A DNA stretch of 64,000 nucleotides from Pseudobdellovibrionaceae bacterium (GCA_020635235.1 JACKAF010000001.1:248001-312000), one strand, 5' to 3'. Positions 7,793-16,386 are shown, numbered from the stretch's first letter. Numbers and translations: made by a program. Notes: a model not told the origin generated them from the sequence alone.

Positions 7793-9634
7793 TTAGCGGC
7801 AAAAACAACCAACGATCCTATCGGTTCTATCTGAATCGCGCTTTTGGCCCGTCCCGTAACAGTACCAAACGCTGCGTTTCTTATACGACTGCCCGTCGGG
7901 TGCCCCGTGCGGGTTGCAATCGCGCCAGCAGCCGTACCTGAAGTTAACCACGCCGATCGCCGATTGGGGGATCAATTCCCCTGAAGCGCACTTGTGCCCT
8001 TCCGGCGAAGGTACGTTTTGTTTGCCTTGGCCCGCACAGTAGACTGCACAGTCCTGTGGTGAACTGAGCGAGTACCATTGTCCAGGAGGGGGCAAAACGC
8101 TTACCCGCTTAGAGCAATTTCCCTGCACCCCATTGGCAGCAAACACGATGCCGAGGTAATCATAATCGCCAGCAGTATTTGGTACCTGAACATTTACTTC
8201 GGTCTGAGTGGTCGCAGTAAGGTTCGGTCCCGACAACGTGTGGCCCACGCTATTTTGCCGCGTCAGGCGCAAAGTGATCCAGTCGTTGACCCGAATAGGA
8301 TTGGGTGCGGACACCACACTAATCGAACACGTCGGCGGCGGCGGCGGTGCCGTTACCTGTACGTTTTTCCAACAACTGCCTGATTGGCCATAAGCATCGG
8401 TTACACGTGCCGTGTACTGGTAGGTGGTCGGAGAAAGATTCGCTGTGTGCACCACAGAAGTGGAAGCGCTGGGTGAAGCCACTCCTCCCCCCGACAGCAA
8501 AAAAGTATTAGCAGTGCCGGCATCGACCCGCACAGTTAGGTTGAAGTCGGTTCCCTGCTGAACGCTATTGGCACTCGCATTCAAAGTACAGGTGGGAGCG
8601 ACAATCGGATCCACAACAGTCGAGCAGGTTTTTTGCCCTACGCCAGCAACTACCACCGTGGCCTCGTGTCGACCCGGAGCCTGAAGTCCCGGAAGTTGCA
8701 ACCGCGTAGTACCGGTCACATTGACTCCATCAAAAAAGAGACTCGTGTGATAGCCAGCCACGCCAAAGTTGAAATCGAATTTGTCTCCATTGGGACTGGC
8801 GCTCAGCGTACAGTCCGGAATTTCCGGAAGGTACTGAGCCAGTACCGCACAACTCGCGGATCGCCCCGGCGTGTTCGCAGAGGTAACTTCTACCACAAAC
8901 GAGTGCTCAAAAGGCCGATCCACGGTAACCGGGATCCGATGAAAATTGCTTGCCGTAGTAGGAAAAGGAATCGATCGGGTTTTTTGAACTCCGTTTTCGA
9001 AGTAAAACTCCGTCGCTCGCACGATCAAAAGATTTTGACCCGGGGCACTTCGATCCACCACATCCAGAGAAAGAGAAAGTGGGCTGCGAAAAATCCCATT
9101 GGGCGCTGTCGCGATTCCCGCGCGTGAGTTCGGGATAGCAGCAAGATCGCAACTTAACTGAGCCTCACCGGTAGACGCTTGGGTACTCCCGCCAGCAACG
9201 ATGAATGCGGCCGAAGCCAAATTCAAGGAAAGAGAAGGGTTAGAAGCCGAAAAGACCGTCACCTCTTCGACCTGGAGGTTGTTGGGTACCGGATAATCCG
9301 TTGTGTACTCTTCCAAACCATCAAAGGGTTCGCTACCCGTTTGTGCACGGCTTAGGTAGTAGTCACCGCGACAGGGGATTCCCTGTCCATCGAATTGATG
9401 TACATCCACTCGCCACGTTACAGCCTGTCCAGCGTTGACGGTACCGGTTGGGCTCACGCGTATAAGACTTCCCTGAATGGGTCCGGAACAAGTTGCCGAG
9501 TCACCGGGCAAAGCAATGTTGGGCCCTCCGCCAACTGCACCGAGCAGCAGGCTGTTCCGAGTACGGCATGCCGTCATAAAAAAAGTTAGAAAAACTAGTC
9601 CAACAATAAAGAGCCAGTAGGATCTCAAAGTCAT
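7793..9634 (-). CDS. Large Cys-rich lipoprotein with Ig-like repeats
   Basis: A 613-aa protein whose N-terminus ends in the lipobox FMTAC (Cys about residue 23). The mature part is built of beta-sandwich-like repeats of roughly 90-100 aa. Recurrent phrases are TCTLNASANSVQQGTDFNL, TCSISVVSAPNPIRVNDW and DCTLSASPNGDKFDFNF, each followed by a Cys-bearing strand (TCSTVV, GSCWKNV, GNCSKRV). This is the layout of Ig-like/PKD-type modules with paired cysteines. A Pro-rich hinge (APPPPPT) separates two repeats. The last ~100 aa form a compact Cys-rich domain (DCAVYCAGQGKQ, YGCWRDCN, WYCYG, GCFCR). A surface adhesion or ligand-binding role is plausible but unproven. Confidence 0.7.
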   Translation of the reverse strand: MTLRSYWLFIVGLVFLTFFMTACRTRNSLLLGAVGGGPNIALPGDSATCSGPIQGSLIRVSPTGTVNAGQAVTWRVDVHQFDGQGIPCRGDYYLSRAQTGSEPFDGLEEYTTDYPVPNNLQVEEVTVFSASNPSLSLNLASAAFIVAGGSTQASTGEAQLSCDLAAIPNSRAGIATAPNGIFRSPLSLSLDVVDRSAPGQNLLIVRATEFYFENGVQKTRSIPFPTTASNFHRIPVTVDRPFEHSFVVEVTSANTPGRSASCAVLAQYLPEIPDCTLSASPNGDKFDFNFGVAGYHTSLFFDGVNVTGTTRLQLPGLQAPGRHEATVVVAGVGQKTCSTVVDPIVAPTCTLNASANSVQQGTDFNLTVRVDAGTANTFLLSGGGVASPSASTSVVHTANLSPTTYQYTARVTDAYGQSGSCWKNVQVTAPPPPPTCSISVVSAPNPIRVNDWITLRLTRQNSVGHTLSGPNLTATTQTEVNVQVPNTAGDYDYLGIVFAANGVQGNCSKRVSVLPPPGQWYSLSSPQDCAVYCAGQGKQNVPSPEGHKCASGELIPQSAIGVVNFRYGCWRDCNPHGAPDGQSYKKRSVWYCYGTGQKRDSDRTDRIVGCFCR

Positions 9635-9904
9635 AAGCGTCTCAATTCCCGGTTTTAGAACAAGGCTTGATGACTGAGTGCTGACGAGTTGTGGGGGGGC
9701 GGCACTGAAACTATTAGCAGGATTCGTTCCAATCGCGTCCAGCCTAAGAACGACCCTCTAAAAGCTAGATAGTTGCCTGACTTTTAAACAGCCCGATTAC
9801 AAAATTCGATTTGTGAGAGAAAATGGCGAACTTGCAACGCCTAAAACTTGTACACCGCACGATTTGCACTTCTCCAGGCACAGATTTGAGCCTAGACCGA
9901 CAGT

Positions 9905-11026
9905 CTAGCAGGACAGGTTATCAACGCACTCGAAAACTCGTGCGGCCTGAGCAAGCCCGACGGTGTGTGCCGATAAAAACTGTTCGGCACGTTCTAGGTA
10001 CTCAGGCGCCCGAGCGCGATCAATAAAGCTGGACCAGTCGTCGGCACTACGGAGTAGCACTAGCGGCTCGTAGAAACTCAAATCGAGATCATAAGCAGCG
10101 ACTGCAACTGGGCGATTCATGAAAGCGGCATCCATAGCAACTGTCGAGGGAGTGGTAATAACCGCATCTACCGCATCCAGGAGCGCCGGCGTCGGGGCCG
10201 TCTCAAGCGTGCCGGGTTTAGCGCCTACCAGTTGAGCGTTGGCCGTCCCTTCAAGCTCCCGCCAAAGTTTCTTCGCCCAATCACTTGAGGGGTGCCCTTT
10301 CAATATAAAGTCGATCTCTGGGTACTTCGAAACGGTTGCAAAAAGATCCTGCTCAAAGGCGCGACGGTACGCAGAATCGTAACGAGACCAATGGAGGTTC
10401 TCAAAGATCGCAATGCGCACCCTGCCTGTACTTTGCGCGTCTCGATTGGAAACACGATAGGACTTCGGTACGCCGACGGTAATGCACTTTGAGCGGGTTT
10501 CTTCAGATACCTTCGGGTGAAGTGCCTCCGATTGCCCCCAAATCAGGATGCCATCCGAAGCAAACTCAACCGAGCCCGGCGGGTATTCGGAATCAAAATA
10601 TGTCAGCCCGACATTCTCCAACCCGTGCTGTAGCGTAAAGCACCGCACGCCCCCTCGCTTTGCAGCGCGGGTTAAATGATAAGAAAGCCGGTGTGGGGGA
10701 GCCGTACTCTCCGAAGCCGTTAGCAAAATATCTCCGGCCCGCCACCCCATGAAAAGGCCTGAGCGCAGTCTCCACCACGGCAGTGTCTTCGGCGCCAGTC
10801 CGCGCGCCCGAAGCGCCGGCATCAGCGCCGGGGATTCCTCTTCAAGACCTTTGCGCAACCAGACTAAAGGGCTTCGACCCGAGGCCTCGGCCGCCGCCAT
10901 CAGGGGCAGCAGAATATCCGTGTCCTGCGGCAAGTGCAGGTAAAAGAAGAGTCGAGGTCTCTGCGTTCGCTTCAAGTCTTTCACAGCCCCAACATAGCAC
11001 GAGCCCCGCCAACGAGCCACAGGCAC
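9905..11026 (-). CDS. GT-B-like glycosyl/glycerophosphotransferase-type protein
   Basis: No signal peptide. The C-terminal half shows the pattern of surface-polysaccharide transferases: IDFILKGHPSSDW, then DAVDAVITTPSTVAMDAAFM, typical of the donor-binding half of GT-B enzymes such as CDP-glycerol glycerophosphotransferase-like or capsule proteins. The N-terminal half carries LQHGLENVG, a phrase common in these families. The donor and acceptor are unknown. The first GTG is at 11026; a GTG at 10984 (reading VKDLKRTQRPRLFFYLH) is an equally good start. It stands alone, about 450 nt from rfbC, with a 103-aa gene between them. Confidence 0.55.
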   Translation of the reverse strand: MPVARWRGSCYVGAVKDLKRTQRPRLFFYLHLPQDTDILLPLMAAAEASGRSPLVWLRKGLEEESPALMPALRARGLAPKTLPWWRLRSGLFMGWRAGDILLTASESTAPPHRLSYHLTRAAKRGGVRCFTLQHGLENVGLTYFDSEYPPGSVEFASDGILIWGQSEALHPKVSEETRSKCITVGVPKSYRVSNRDAQSTGRVRIAIFENLHWSRYDSAYRRAFEQDLFATVSKYPEIDFILKGHPSSDWAKKLWRELEGTANAQLVGAKPGTLETAPTPALLDAVDAVITTPSTVAMDAAFMNRPVAVAAYDLDLSFYEPLVLLRSADDWSSFIDRARAPEYLERAEQFLSAHTVGLAQAARVFECVDNLSC

Positions 11027-11158
11027 GAAACTACCCGTATACTGGCCGTATGCGTGCGTTCGCTATACGCACAAAAGGTTACAGTTGATAGTCGGTTCGC
11101 AAATCCTTCATAATTTGAAAGGACCTGAACAATTCCAAAAAAAGATCATGGAGGACGT

Positions 11159-11470
11159 ATGAAGAAACGTACTATTGGAGGGGCCCGCGACTTTGATCCG
11201 GAAACCGAATACACGGTCCAGTTTGAATGCATCAGCACCTATATTGTTGGATTCCAGGACGCGGCGGGGCTTACTGAAAGACAAATTCTAAGAAAAGCGA
11301 TTGAGCGCGCCAACAACACCTTCACCTCAAACGGCAGCCTTACATTAGAGGGCGCCAACAATGACGGCTTCTTTGCGCTCACAGCGCACGGCATCGATCG
11401 ATCCACCGGCGTGCTGGTGGGAAGTCCGCCGACCATGAAGCCGAAACTCAAACTTGTAAAAGACAATTAA
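11159..11470 (+). CDS. Small hypothetical protein (103 aa)
   Basis: ATG at 11159 with a strong GGAGG seven bases upstream. The protein starts MKKRTIGGARDFDPETEY and has no signal peptide or membrane segment. It contains TERQILRKAIERANNTF, a likely helix, and a beta-rich end. No family is recognised. Its stop lies 4 nt from the end of rfbC on the other strand. Confidence 0.6.
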   Translation: MKKRTIGGARDFDPETEYTVQFECISTYIVGFQDAAGLTERQILRKAIERANNTFTSNGSLTLEGANNDGFFALTAHGIDRSTGVLVGSPPTMKPKLKLVKDN

Positions 11471-11474
11471 TCTA

Positions 11475-12032
11475 TTAAGTGCAGTCTTCGGGGCCCAAGG
11501 GGTGGAATTTTTCCAGAGGCGCTAAGGCCGCGTCTTTTTCGGAAACCCCTTGGGGCGGGAGTGGCCACGTGATTCGTAGATCCGGATCATCGTACCGAAT
11601 CCCATCTTCGCTCTCCTTAGAGTAACCCCGGGTGCACTTGTAATAGATCATCGTGCCTTCTTCCATTGCCTGAAAGGCGTGGCCGAAACCGGGCGGAATG
11701 TAGAGCGCACAGTGATTGCTTTCACTCAACTCGAAGCTCTCCCATTCTCCGAAAGTAGGCGAGCCCGATCTAAGATCGACCGCAACATCGAAGATGGCTC
11801 CGCGCACGCAGCGCACTAATTTTCCTTGGGCGTACGGGGCGCGCTGAAGGTGGACGCCGCGTACTATTCCTTTCGCCGTCTGGGAGATATTGTCTTGCAC
11901 GAACGTGGCATCAACGCCAATACGTCCAAGATCCATCTGGCTATAGGCCTCCATAAACCAGCCTCGAGAATCAGAAAAGACCCTCGGCCGAAGTAAAACC
12001 AATCCCTTTAGACGTGCGTTAATGCTTTCCAT
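11475..12032 (-). CDS. rfbC: dTDP-4-dehydrorhamnose 3,5-epimerase
   Basis: A 185-aa cupin-fold enzyme that epimerises dTDP-4-dehydro-6-deoxy-glucose at C3 and C5 in dTDP-L-rhamnose synthesis. Family motifs are present in order: DSRGWFMEAY, FVQDNISQTAKGIVRGVHLQ (with the catalytic His), FDVAVDLRSGSPTFGEWESF and LYIPPGFGHAFQAMEEG, followed by YYKC. Length is normal. ATG 12032 has GGGGAG five bases upstream. rfbA, rfbB and rfbD are not in the window, so the rest of the pathway must be elsewhere. It diverges from the AAA+ ATPase operon. Confidence 0.92.
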   Translation of the reverse strand: MESINARLKGLVLLRPRVFSDSRGWFMEAYSQMDLGRIGVDATFVQDNISQTAKGIVRGVHLQRAPYAQGKLVRCVRGAIFDVAVDLRSGSPTFGEWESFELSESNHCALYIPPGFGHAFQAMEEGTMIYYKCTRGYSKESEDGIRYDDPDLRITWPLPPQGVSEKDAALAPLEKFHPLGPEDCT

Positions 12033-12220
12033 TTCATCTCCCCGGGGGGAGGATACTCGACGCCTGGTACACGCCGCAACTCTGAAGGCCCGTCTCAGAA
12101 TTGAGATTCCTCAAGCGATCTGTTCAAGAATGAATCTCCGCCAACCAGAACCGGACACCCAAAAACGCTTAGGTTATCGAAAGTATTCAGGATCAAAAAA
12201 ACACGCACCACGGTTTTTTC

Positions 12221-12238
12221 TGGCACAGCCCTTGTAAT
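12221..12238 (+). promoter_or_regulatory. Possible promoter of the AAA+ ATPase operon, giving a near-leaderless mRNA
   Basis: TGGCAC-AGCCC-TTGTA (12221-12236) resembles a sigma-54 -24/-12 element except that the conserved -12 C is T. The overlapping TGTAAT (12233-12238) is five of six for a sigma-70 -10 box, with no convincing -35. Either reading puts transcription start at about 12245-12247, right at the start codon (ATG 12250), which fits the absence of a Shine-Dalgarno sequence there. Confidence 0.3.
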
Positions 12239-12249
12239 CCTAAACCTTG

Positions 12250-13542
12250 ATGAAAGTGTCTCCCACATCCCGAGCACCGGGTAAGCTACTCGCACAAAGG
12301 ATCCTGAAGGAACCTGCGCGCTTTTTGCAGGCCCGGCTTAGCCCGGAGGACACTGCCGGCCTACGTGCGGCCATGGATAGGGGCCAACGGGACCAGCACC
12401 AATGGATTCTCCCAGAGCAATATGGCCTTGTGGAAGCGCGCGAGGCAATTGATCGAAGTGGCCTCGTTTGGACCTTCGCCGACGCCCTCCACATAACGGA
12501 CGCGGAATCCCTACGTGTTTTCGCCAAGTGTTTTTTGGCCCAAAACCCTCGCAAGAACCTGGTTCTGCTCACCAGCAAGGACGCGCCAGCAATAGAACTG
12601 CCTTCTCATTATGGAAGCCAGGCCATTTGGCCGGCAGCCTCACCAGAGGCAAACGTCGATGATAAAGAGCTTTTGCAGCACAGCCGACGTCTGCAGCCTC
12701 GCTATGAGCGGGAAACACTCGTCACCGGCCCCAAGCTGCAAATGAAACTCGATGAGGCCATTCAATACATTCAAACCAAGCAGCAATGCGAACAAGACTG
12801 GGGATTCAAGAAGCTTCATAGCAGAGGCCACGGGGTGACTCTTGTGTTTCACGGAGAAAGCGGAACCGGGAAAACTATGGCGGCAGAAGTAGTCGCTAAG
12901 ACCCTTGGCCTCCCGCTCTACCAAATCGACCTATCGTCGGTGGTTAGTAAGTATGTAGGCGACACTCAGAAAAACCTAAAGCAGATATTCCTCGCCGCCA
13001 GCAAAGTTCAAGGGATCCTTCTCTTTGACGAGGGGGATGCAATCTTCGGTCAACGTACGGAAGTAAAAGGCAGTCATGACCGTTACTCGAACCTGGAAGT
13101 AAACTTTTTGCTTCAGGAGCTTGAAACCTTTGATGGGATCGTAATCCTAAGCACAAATCATGAAAAAAATATGGATCCCGCATTCCTGCGAAGGTTCACC
13201 TACGCCCTCAACTTTGGGCGCCCTTCCCGTAAGCTGCGCTCGCGGATATGGAAAGTAAACTGCCCGAAGGCCTTGCCTCTGGCCAAAGACGTCGACTTTG
13301 ACTACCTAGCAAAATTTGTTCTTACCGGCGGCAATATTAGAAATTGCGTCCGGGAGGCGGCCGCAAAGGCCGCTTCCGATGGCCGGGGAGCGGTCAATCA
13401 GACAGATTTTTTGTGGTCCGTTAAACGCGAAATGCAAAAACACGGATTGGAATTGAGCCGAGAAATGATTGGCAACGACACGCTTTGGCGCGAAGTAGGA
13501 ACGGAGTGGGAATACCGGCATTTCCAAAGGTTGCCATCATGA
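12250..13542 (+). CDS. AAA+ ATPase, first gene of an uncharacterised four-gene operon
   Basis: A 430-aa protein with an unrecognised N-terminal region (residues 1-190) and one AAA module. Walker A is GESGTGKT (202-209). LPLYQIDLSSVVSKYVGDT follows. Walker B is LLFDEGDAIFG (D260, E261). The polar sensor is ILSTNHE (Asn-303), and FLRRF supplies the arginine-finger region. This belongs to the classical AAA clade close to the ATPases found with contractile injection systems and in stand-alone operons, which remodel or unfold partner proteins. The Walker B sequence DEGD replaces the usual DEAD/DEAE. ATG 12250 follows an in-frame TTG; no Shine-Dalgarno is visible. Its TGA overlaps the next ATG (ATGA, 13539-13542). 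Confidence 0.85.
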   Translation: MKVSPTSRAPGKLLAQRILKEPARFLQARLSPEDTAGLRAAMDRGQRDQHQWILPEQYGLVEAREAIDRSGLVWTFADALHITDAESLRVFAKCFLAQNPRKNLVLLTSKDAPAIELPSHYGSQAIWPAASPEANVDDKELLQHSRRLQPRYERETLVTGPKLQMKLDEAIQYIQTKQQCEQDWGFKKLHSRGHGVTLVFHGESGTGKTMAAEVVAKTLGLPLYQIDLSSVVSKYVGDTQKNLKQIFLAASKVQGILLFDEGDAIFGQRTEVKGSHDRYSNLEVNFLLQELETFDGIVILSTNHEKNMDPAFLRRFTYALNFGRPSRKLRSRIWKVNCPKALPLAKDVDFDYLAKFVLTGGNIRNCVREAAAKAASDGRGAVNQTDFLWSVKREMQKHGLELSREMIGNDTLWREVGTEWEYRHFQRLPS

Positions 13543-14408
13543 TTTGGGATTCACAACGGCGGCAAATGCAGCCCCTATTGAGTCGGCAAGAAATCCGAAC
13601 TCTAGCTGGCCGTTGGGGAATCCGTCTAAGCCCTTCCCTTTACACGCATGTCGAACGCAGTTTACGGAGTAAAGAACAGGAGAGTTACCAACGTCTCAAG
13701 GCCCGCGGCTTTTTCGGATCTTCTCAGGTGTTTCAATATTACAATTACAATTATCACCAAAGTGCGTTCTCCTTCAGTCCGCTAACCGATCACACGTACA
13801 TGAATGGTGAATACTGGAAAGTGGGACTTCAGGAAGGCGAAAAGATTTACCGAATGTGGAGTGAAGACAGCCTGCTAACCGGGCAGCTAGGCAGCTGGTG
13901 GGCGCGGGCTAGTGGCAGGCCTCTCTCACAGTTCCAAGCCATGATAGACGGGGCGATTTTCTCGGAGTGGAACTCGTTCATGGTCCTTGCCGAACTTACC
14001 ATCCCGAAGATAGGACCCGACGGCGTCATCGCTTTTGAGGGGGAGGTTGCCCCCCAGTTTGTGGCCCAGCGCAATCCAAACAGAGCCGATGAAGTCAGAA
14101 AGTATGGAACGATCTACATTGGCGGCGGAAACCAGATCTTCTTGGGACGCGACCAACAAAGTTTAGTCTACGATGCATTGAGAATGGGGGGACAGAAGTT
14201 CGCCCGCAAGCATTTACGCCTCTATTTGTGGGATCGAGAAGATCCCCGAGGCAAGCCGGTCCCACTCGATTACACACTTGAGCCTGGTGGCGTTCGCGTG
14301 AATACTGAAACCATCAAGCGCAACATGCGAATGCTTTGGGGACGGCTCTCTCAGCTAGCGACCTCTGAAAGCTATTCGGGATGTTTGTTGGAGAAGGACC
14401 TTTTATGA
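13539..14408 (+). CDS. Unrecognised 289-aa protein coupled to the AAA+ ATPase; weakly ADP-ribosyltransferase-toxin-like
   Basis: The start ATG overlaps the ATPase stop (ATGA), with AAAGG eight bases before it. There is no signal peptide. A helical first 75 residues lead to a Tyr/Asn-rich patch (QYYNYNYHQSAFSF) and then a globular domain with IYRMWSEDS, LGSWWARASGRP, EWNSFMVLAELTIP and YIGGGNQIFLG. The order 'YR...GSWW...NS...G' is reminiscent of polymorphic-toxin domains of the ADP-ribosyltransferase type, but the final catalytic Glu is not evident. This resemblance is my inference from memory and is weak. Strict coupling to the ATPase suggests it is a client or partner. Confidence 0.6.
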   Translation: MIWDSQRRQMQPLLSRQEIRTLAGRWGIRLSPSLYTHVERSLRSKEQESYQRLKARGFFGSSQVFQYYNYNYHQSAFSFSPLTDHTYMNGEYWKVGLQEGEKIYRMWSEDSLLTGQLGSWWARASGRPLSQFQAMIDGAIFSEWNSFMVLAELTIPKIGPDGVIAFEGEVAPQFVAQRNPNRADEVRKYGTIYIGGGNQIFLGRDQQSLVYDALRMGGQKFARKHLRLYLWDREDPRGKPVPLDYTLEPGGVRVNTETIKRNMRMLWGRLSQLATSESYSGCLLEKDLL

Positions 14409-14683
14409 AACGAACTGCATTCAAGGGAAAGCTCTCGGACTTTAATACGGCTGCACCCAACCTCAGCGGAAAGGCCTACGGTATGGAAATTACCCTTGAG
14501 GACGGGAGCAAAGCCTATGTCGTCACAGACAAGGTCTACCAGGAAATTGAACCTAGCCTTGTCTCGCCCATGCATACCGGGTGGTTAGAATGGGGGAATT
14601 GGATTGGCCGTCCCATGAAAGGGGAGTACGTGACCTGGAAGGGGATGAAGATTGTCGTGAGCTTGGAGGATCCAAAGTCTTGA
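14405..14683 (+). CDS. Small protein (92 aa), third gene of the AAA+ operon
   Basis: Starts at ATG 14405, overlapping the previous stop by 4 nt (ATGA) with AAGGA six bases upstream. The sequence MKRTAFKGKLSDFNTAAPNL leads into a beta-rich body with many aromatic residues (GWLEWGNWIG, GEYVTWKGMKIVVS). It is small, acidic, cytosolic and unrecognised. Size and position would suit an adaptor or an immunity protein for the preceding gene, but nothing in the sequence proves either. Confidence 0.6.
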   Translation: MKRTAFKGKLSDFNTAAPNLSGKAYGMEITLEDGSKAYVVTDKVYQEIEPSLVSPMHTGWLEWGNWIGRPMKGEYVTWKGMKIVVSLEDPKS

Positions 14684-14964
14684 GGCTTTTTGCCGGAAAA
14701 ATTTCAGCGCTGCCCGGTTTTACTGTAAGGCCCAAGGGGGATCAGTTGGTTGCAGTGCACTATGAATTCCAGATCCGTATGCAATCGGGAGAGCCAGCCT
14801 TTGTACTGAATGAGGCCCTCTATCATGAGAAGGCCGACGGTAGCCACAAGCCAGGCGACTACCATTTCTACCGCGAAGCCCAACTGGGTTCCGACGTAAG
14901 AGGATCGTACTCTTATTGGGAAGAACTCCAAATCAACGTGATTCATACCATCCGTCTTAACTAA
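14680..14964 (+). CDS. Small protein (94 aa), fourth gene of the AAA+ operon
   Basis: The open frame extends upstream to 14581 but overlaps the third gene there. The TTG at 14680 overlaps the previous stop as TTGA and has GGAGG ten bases upstream, continuing the overlap pattern of this operon. The protein (RLFAGKISALPGF at the start, then LVAVHYEFQIRM and GDYHFYREAQLGSD) is beta-rich and unrecognised. About 80 nt separate it from ppx. Confidence 0.55.
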   Translation: MRLFAGKISALPGFTVRPKGDQLVAVHYEFQIRMQSGEPAFVLNEALYHEKADGSHKPGDYHFYREAQLGSDVRGSYSYWEELQINVIHTIRLN

Positions 14965-15043
14965 CGCACCGAATAGAAGCTTTTTGTTGTAGCCCACTAA
15001 TTTCCTTTTTAACATAGGCATTCAGTCTAAGGGGATTCAAACA

Positions 15044-15949
15044 ATGCGGGTGGGGGTTGTGGATCTCGGAACGAACTCTGTTCGCTTCGATATCTACGAT
15101 ATCAACAAGACGGGACGCACCAGAAATCTGCACCGCCAAAAGCAGATGATCCGGTTGGGAGACAGCGTCTTCTCGACCGGAAAAGTGGGCACGTCTGCGG
15201 CAACCCGACTAGTCGAGCTGATCGAAGATTATCAGTACGAGGCATACCAGTTCAAAGTAGAACGCCTTGTCGCCTACGCGACCAGCGCCCTAAGAGAAGC
15301 CACAAACCGCCGACAGATTCTGCGATTGATCCACGAGCGTACGGGAATTGAAGTGCAGGTTATTAGCGGCAAGCAGGAGGCGCAACTCATAGCGTCCGGC
15401 ATTCTGGCCAAAGAAAAACGCTGCGAGGGGACGTTTGGATTGATCGACATCGGCGGAGGAAGCACAGAGATCACCGGGTGTCAGGGTAGAAACGTCATCC
15501 TAAGCACAAGCCTCCCCCTCGGCGTGGCCCGGCTCAAGCAACAATTTGTGCCGGCGATACCGCCTAAAGACACTAAAGCCGTGTTCACTCACCTTGATGA
15601 GATACTGGCCCCCACTGCCAGGCGACTAAAAAAATACCAACTGACGCACTTCATAGGCTCCAGCGGCACCATCAAAACCCTGGCGCGGGTCTTGCGCCGT
15701 ACTACGGGCGAAAAACAGATTCGTTTGGAAAGTTTGATGGCGCTACGCCGAGAACTGCGGCGCATGAACCGCCGCCAGCTCCAGAAGGTACCCGGTTTAC
15801 CCGAACGCCGCGTGGATCTGATACTACCCGGGGCCATCCTGCTTGAGGCCTGCATGAAAGCCTGCCGCGTAGATAGAGTGATACCTACGCCGTTCGCGCT
15901 ACGAGACGGCTTGCTTGAAGAAGTGATTTCACAGGTCGGACACGCTTAG
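15044..15949 (+). CDS. ppx: Exopolyphosphatase/GppA-family phosphatase (short form)
   Basis: An ASKHA-fold enzyme that removes terminal phosphate from polyphosphate, or the 5'-phosphate of pppGpp in GppA. Motifs seen are VGVVDLGTNSVRFDIYD (P-loop 1), ATSALREATNR, IDIGGGSTEITG (P-loop 2) and GSSGTIKTLARV. At 301 aa it is the short version, without the C-terminal HD-like domain of E. coli Ppx (about 510 aa). It faces sixA-ppk1 with interlocking stop codons (15946-15949). Clustering with polyphosphate kinase favours the Ppx role over GppA. Confidence 0.88.
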   Translation: MRVGVVDLGTNSVRFDIYDINKTGRTRNLHRQKQMIRLGDSVFSTGKVGTSAATRLVELIEDYQYEAYQFKVERLVAYATSALREATNRRQILRLIHERTGIEVQVISGKQEAQLIASGILAKEKRCEGTFGLIDIGGGSTEITGCQGRNVILSTSLPLGVARLKQQFVPAIPPKDTKAVFTHLDEILAPTARRLKKYQLTHFIGSSGTIKTLARVLRRTTGEKQIRLESLMALRRELRRMNRRQLQKVPGLPERRVDLILPGAILLEACMKACRVDRVIPTPFALRDGLLEEVISQVGHA

Positions 15950-16386
15950 AGTTCTACTTCGACCCAAGAACCCTTTTTGACCCTAACTGATTTGTGCTTC
16001 ACCTTGTCGTAGGCTGCGGGGATCCAATCGGCATGGGAGCAGATAAAGACAGTTTCCGCTTGCCCTGATTTAGAGGTTTCCAGGAAGGCTTTTACCCGCC
16101 CAGAAAAATCCTTGTTGCTCTCACCTTTTTGCTTCTGTTCATCCAGCAACGGATCGATCGACAACTTTTCGCCGAAAATCTCCGCCAAAGGGGCAATGGT
16201 TTGTACGCAACGCTTTTTGGGGCTGCTCAAAAACACCACCCGCCCGGCTTTCTCAGCGTTGCTCCAATAACTGAGTAGCTTCTCCACCTGGCGCAGGCCC
16301 TTCTTGCTTAGGCCGTTGTCTTCCGTGCGGTCCTTAGGAACTTTGCGGTGGGCATGACGTATCAGAACCAATTTTTTCTTACTCAA
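15946..16386 (-). CDS. sixA: SixA-type histidine phosphatase
   Basis: The active-site RHA motif is at the start (KKLVLIRHAHRKVPKD) and the second His in FICSHADWIPA, so this is a small histidine-phosphatase-superfamily enzyme of the SixA group, which dephosphorylates phospho-His proteins. The frame is open to 16458, but the TTG at 16386 is preferred. AGAGG lies eight bases upstream and the coding then begins just before the RHA motif, as in the family. It overlaps the end of ppk1 by 8 nt, so it is translated as the second gene of ppk1-sixA. Association with polyphosphate genes is common. Confidence 0.82.
   Translation of the reverse strand: MSKKKLVLIRHAHRKVPKDRTEDNGLSKKGLRQVEKLLSYWSNAEKAGRVVFLSSPKKRCVQTIAPLAEIFGEKLSIDPLLDEQKQKGESNKDFSGRVKAFLETSKSGQAETVFICSHADWIPAAYDKVKHKSVRVKKGSWVEVEL

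Noticed and set aside
8633..9127. 164-codon plus-strand open frame inside the large lipoprotein gene
   Set aside because: Very basic shadow translation with no start signal; the opposite strand encodes clear Ig-like repeats.
9823..10026. 67-codon plus-strand frame preceded by GAGAG
   Set aside because: More than half lies antisense inside the glycosyltransferase-like gene and the translation has no protein-like pattern. The 9635-9904 gap otherwise shows nothing I can support.
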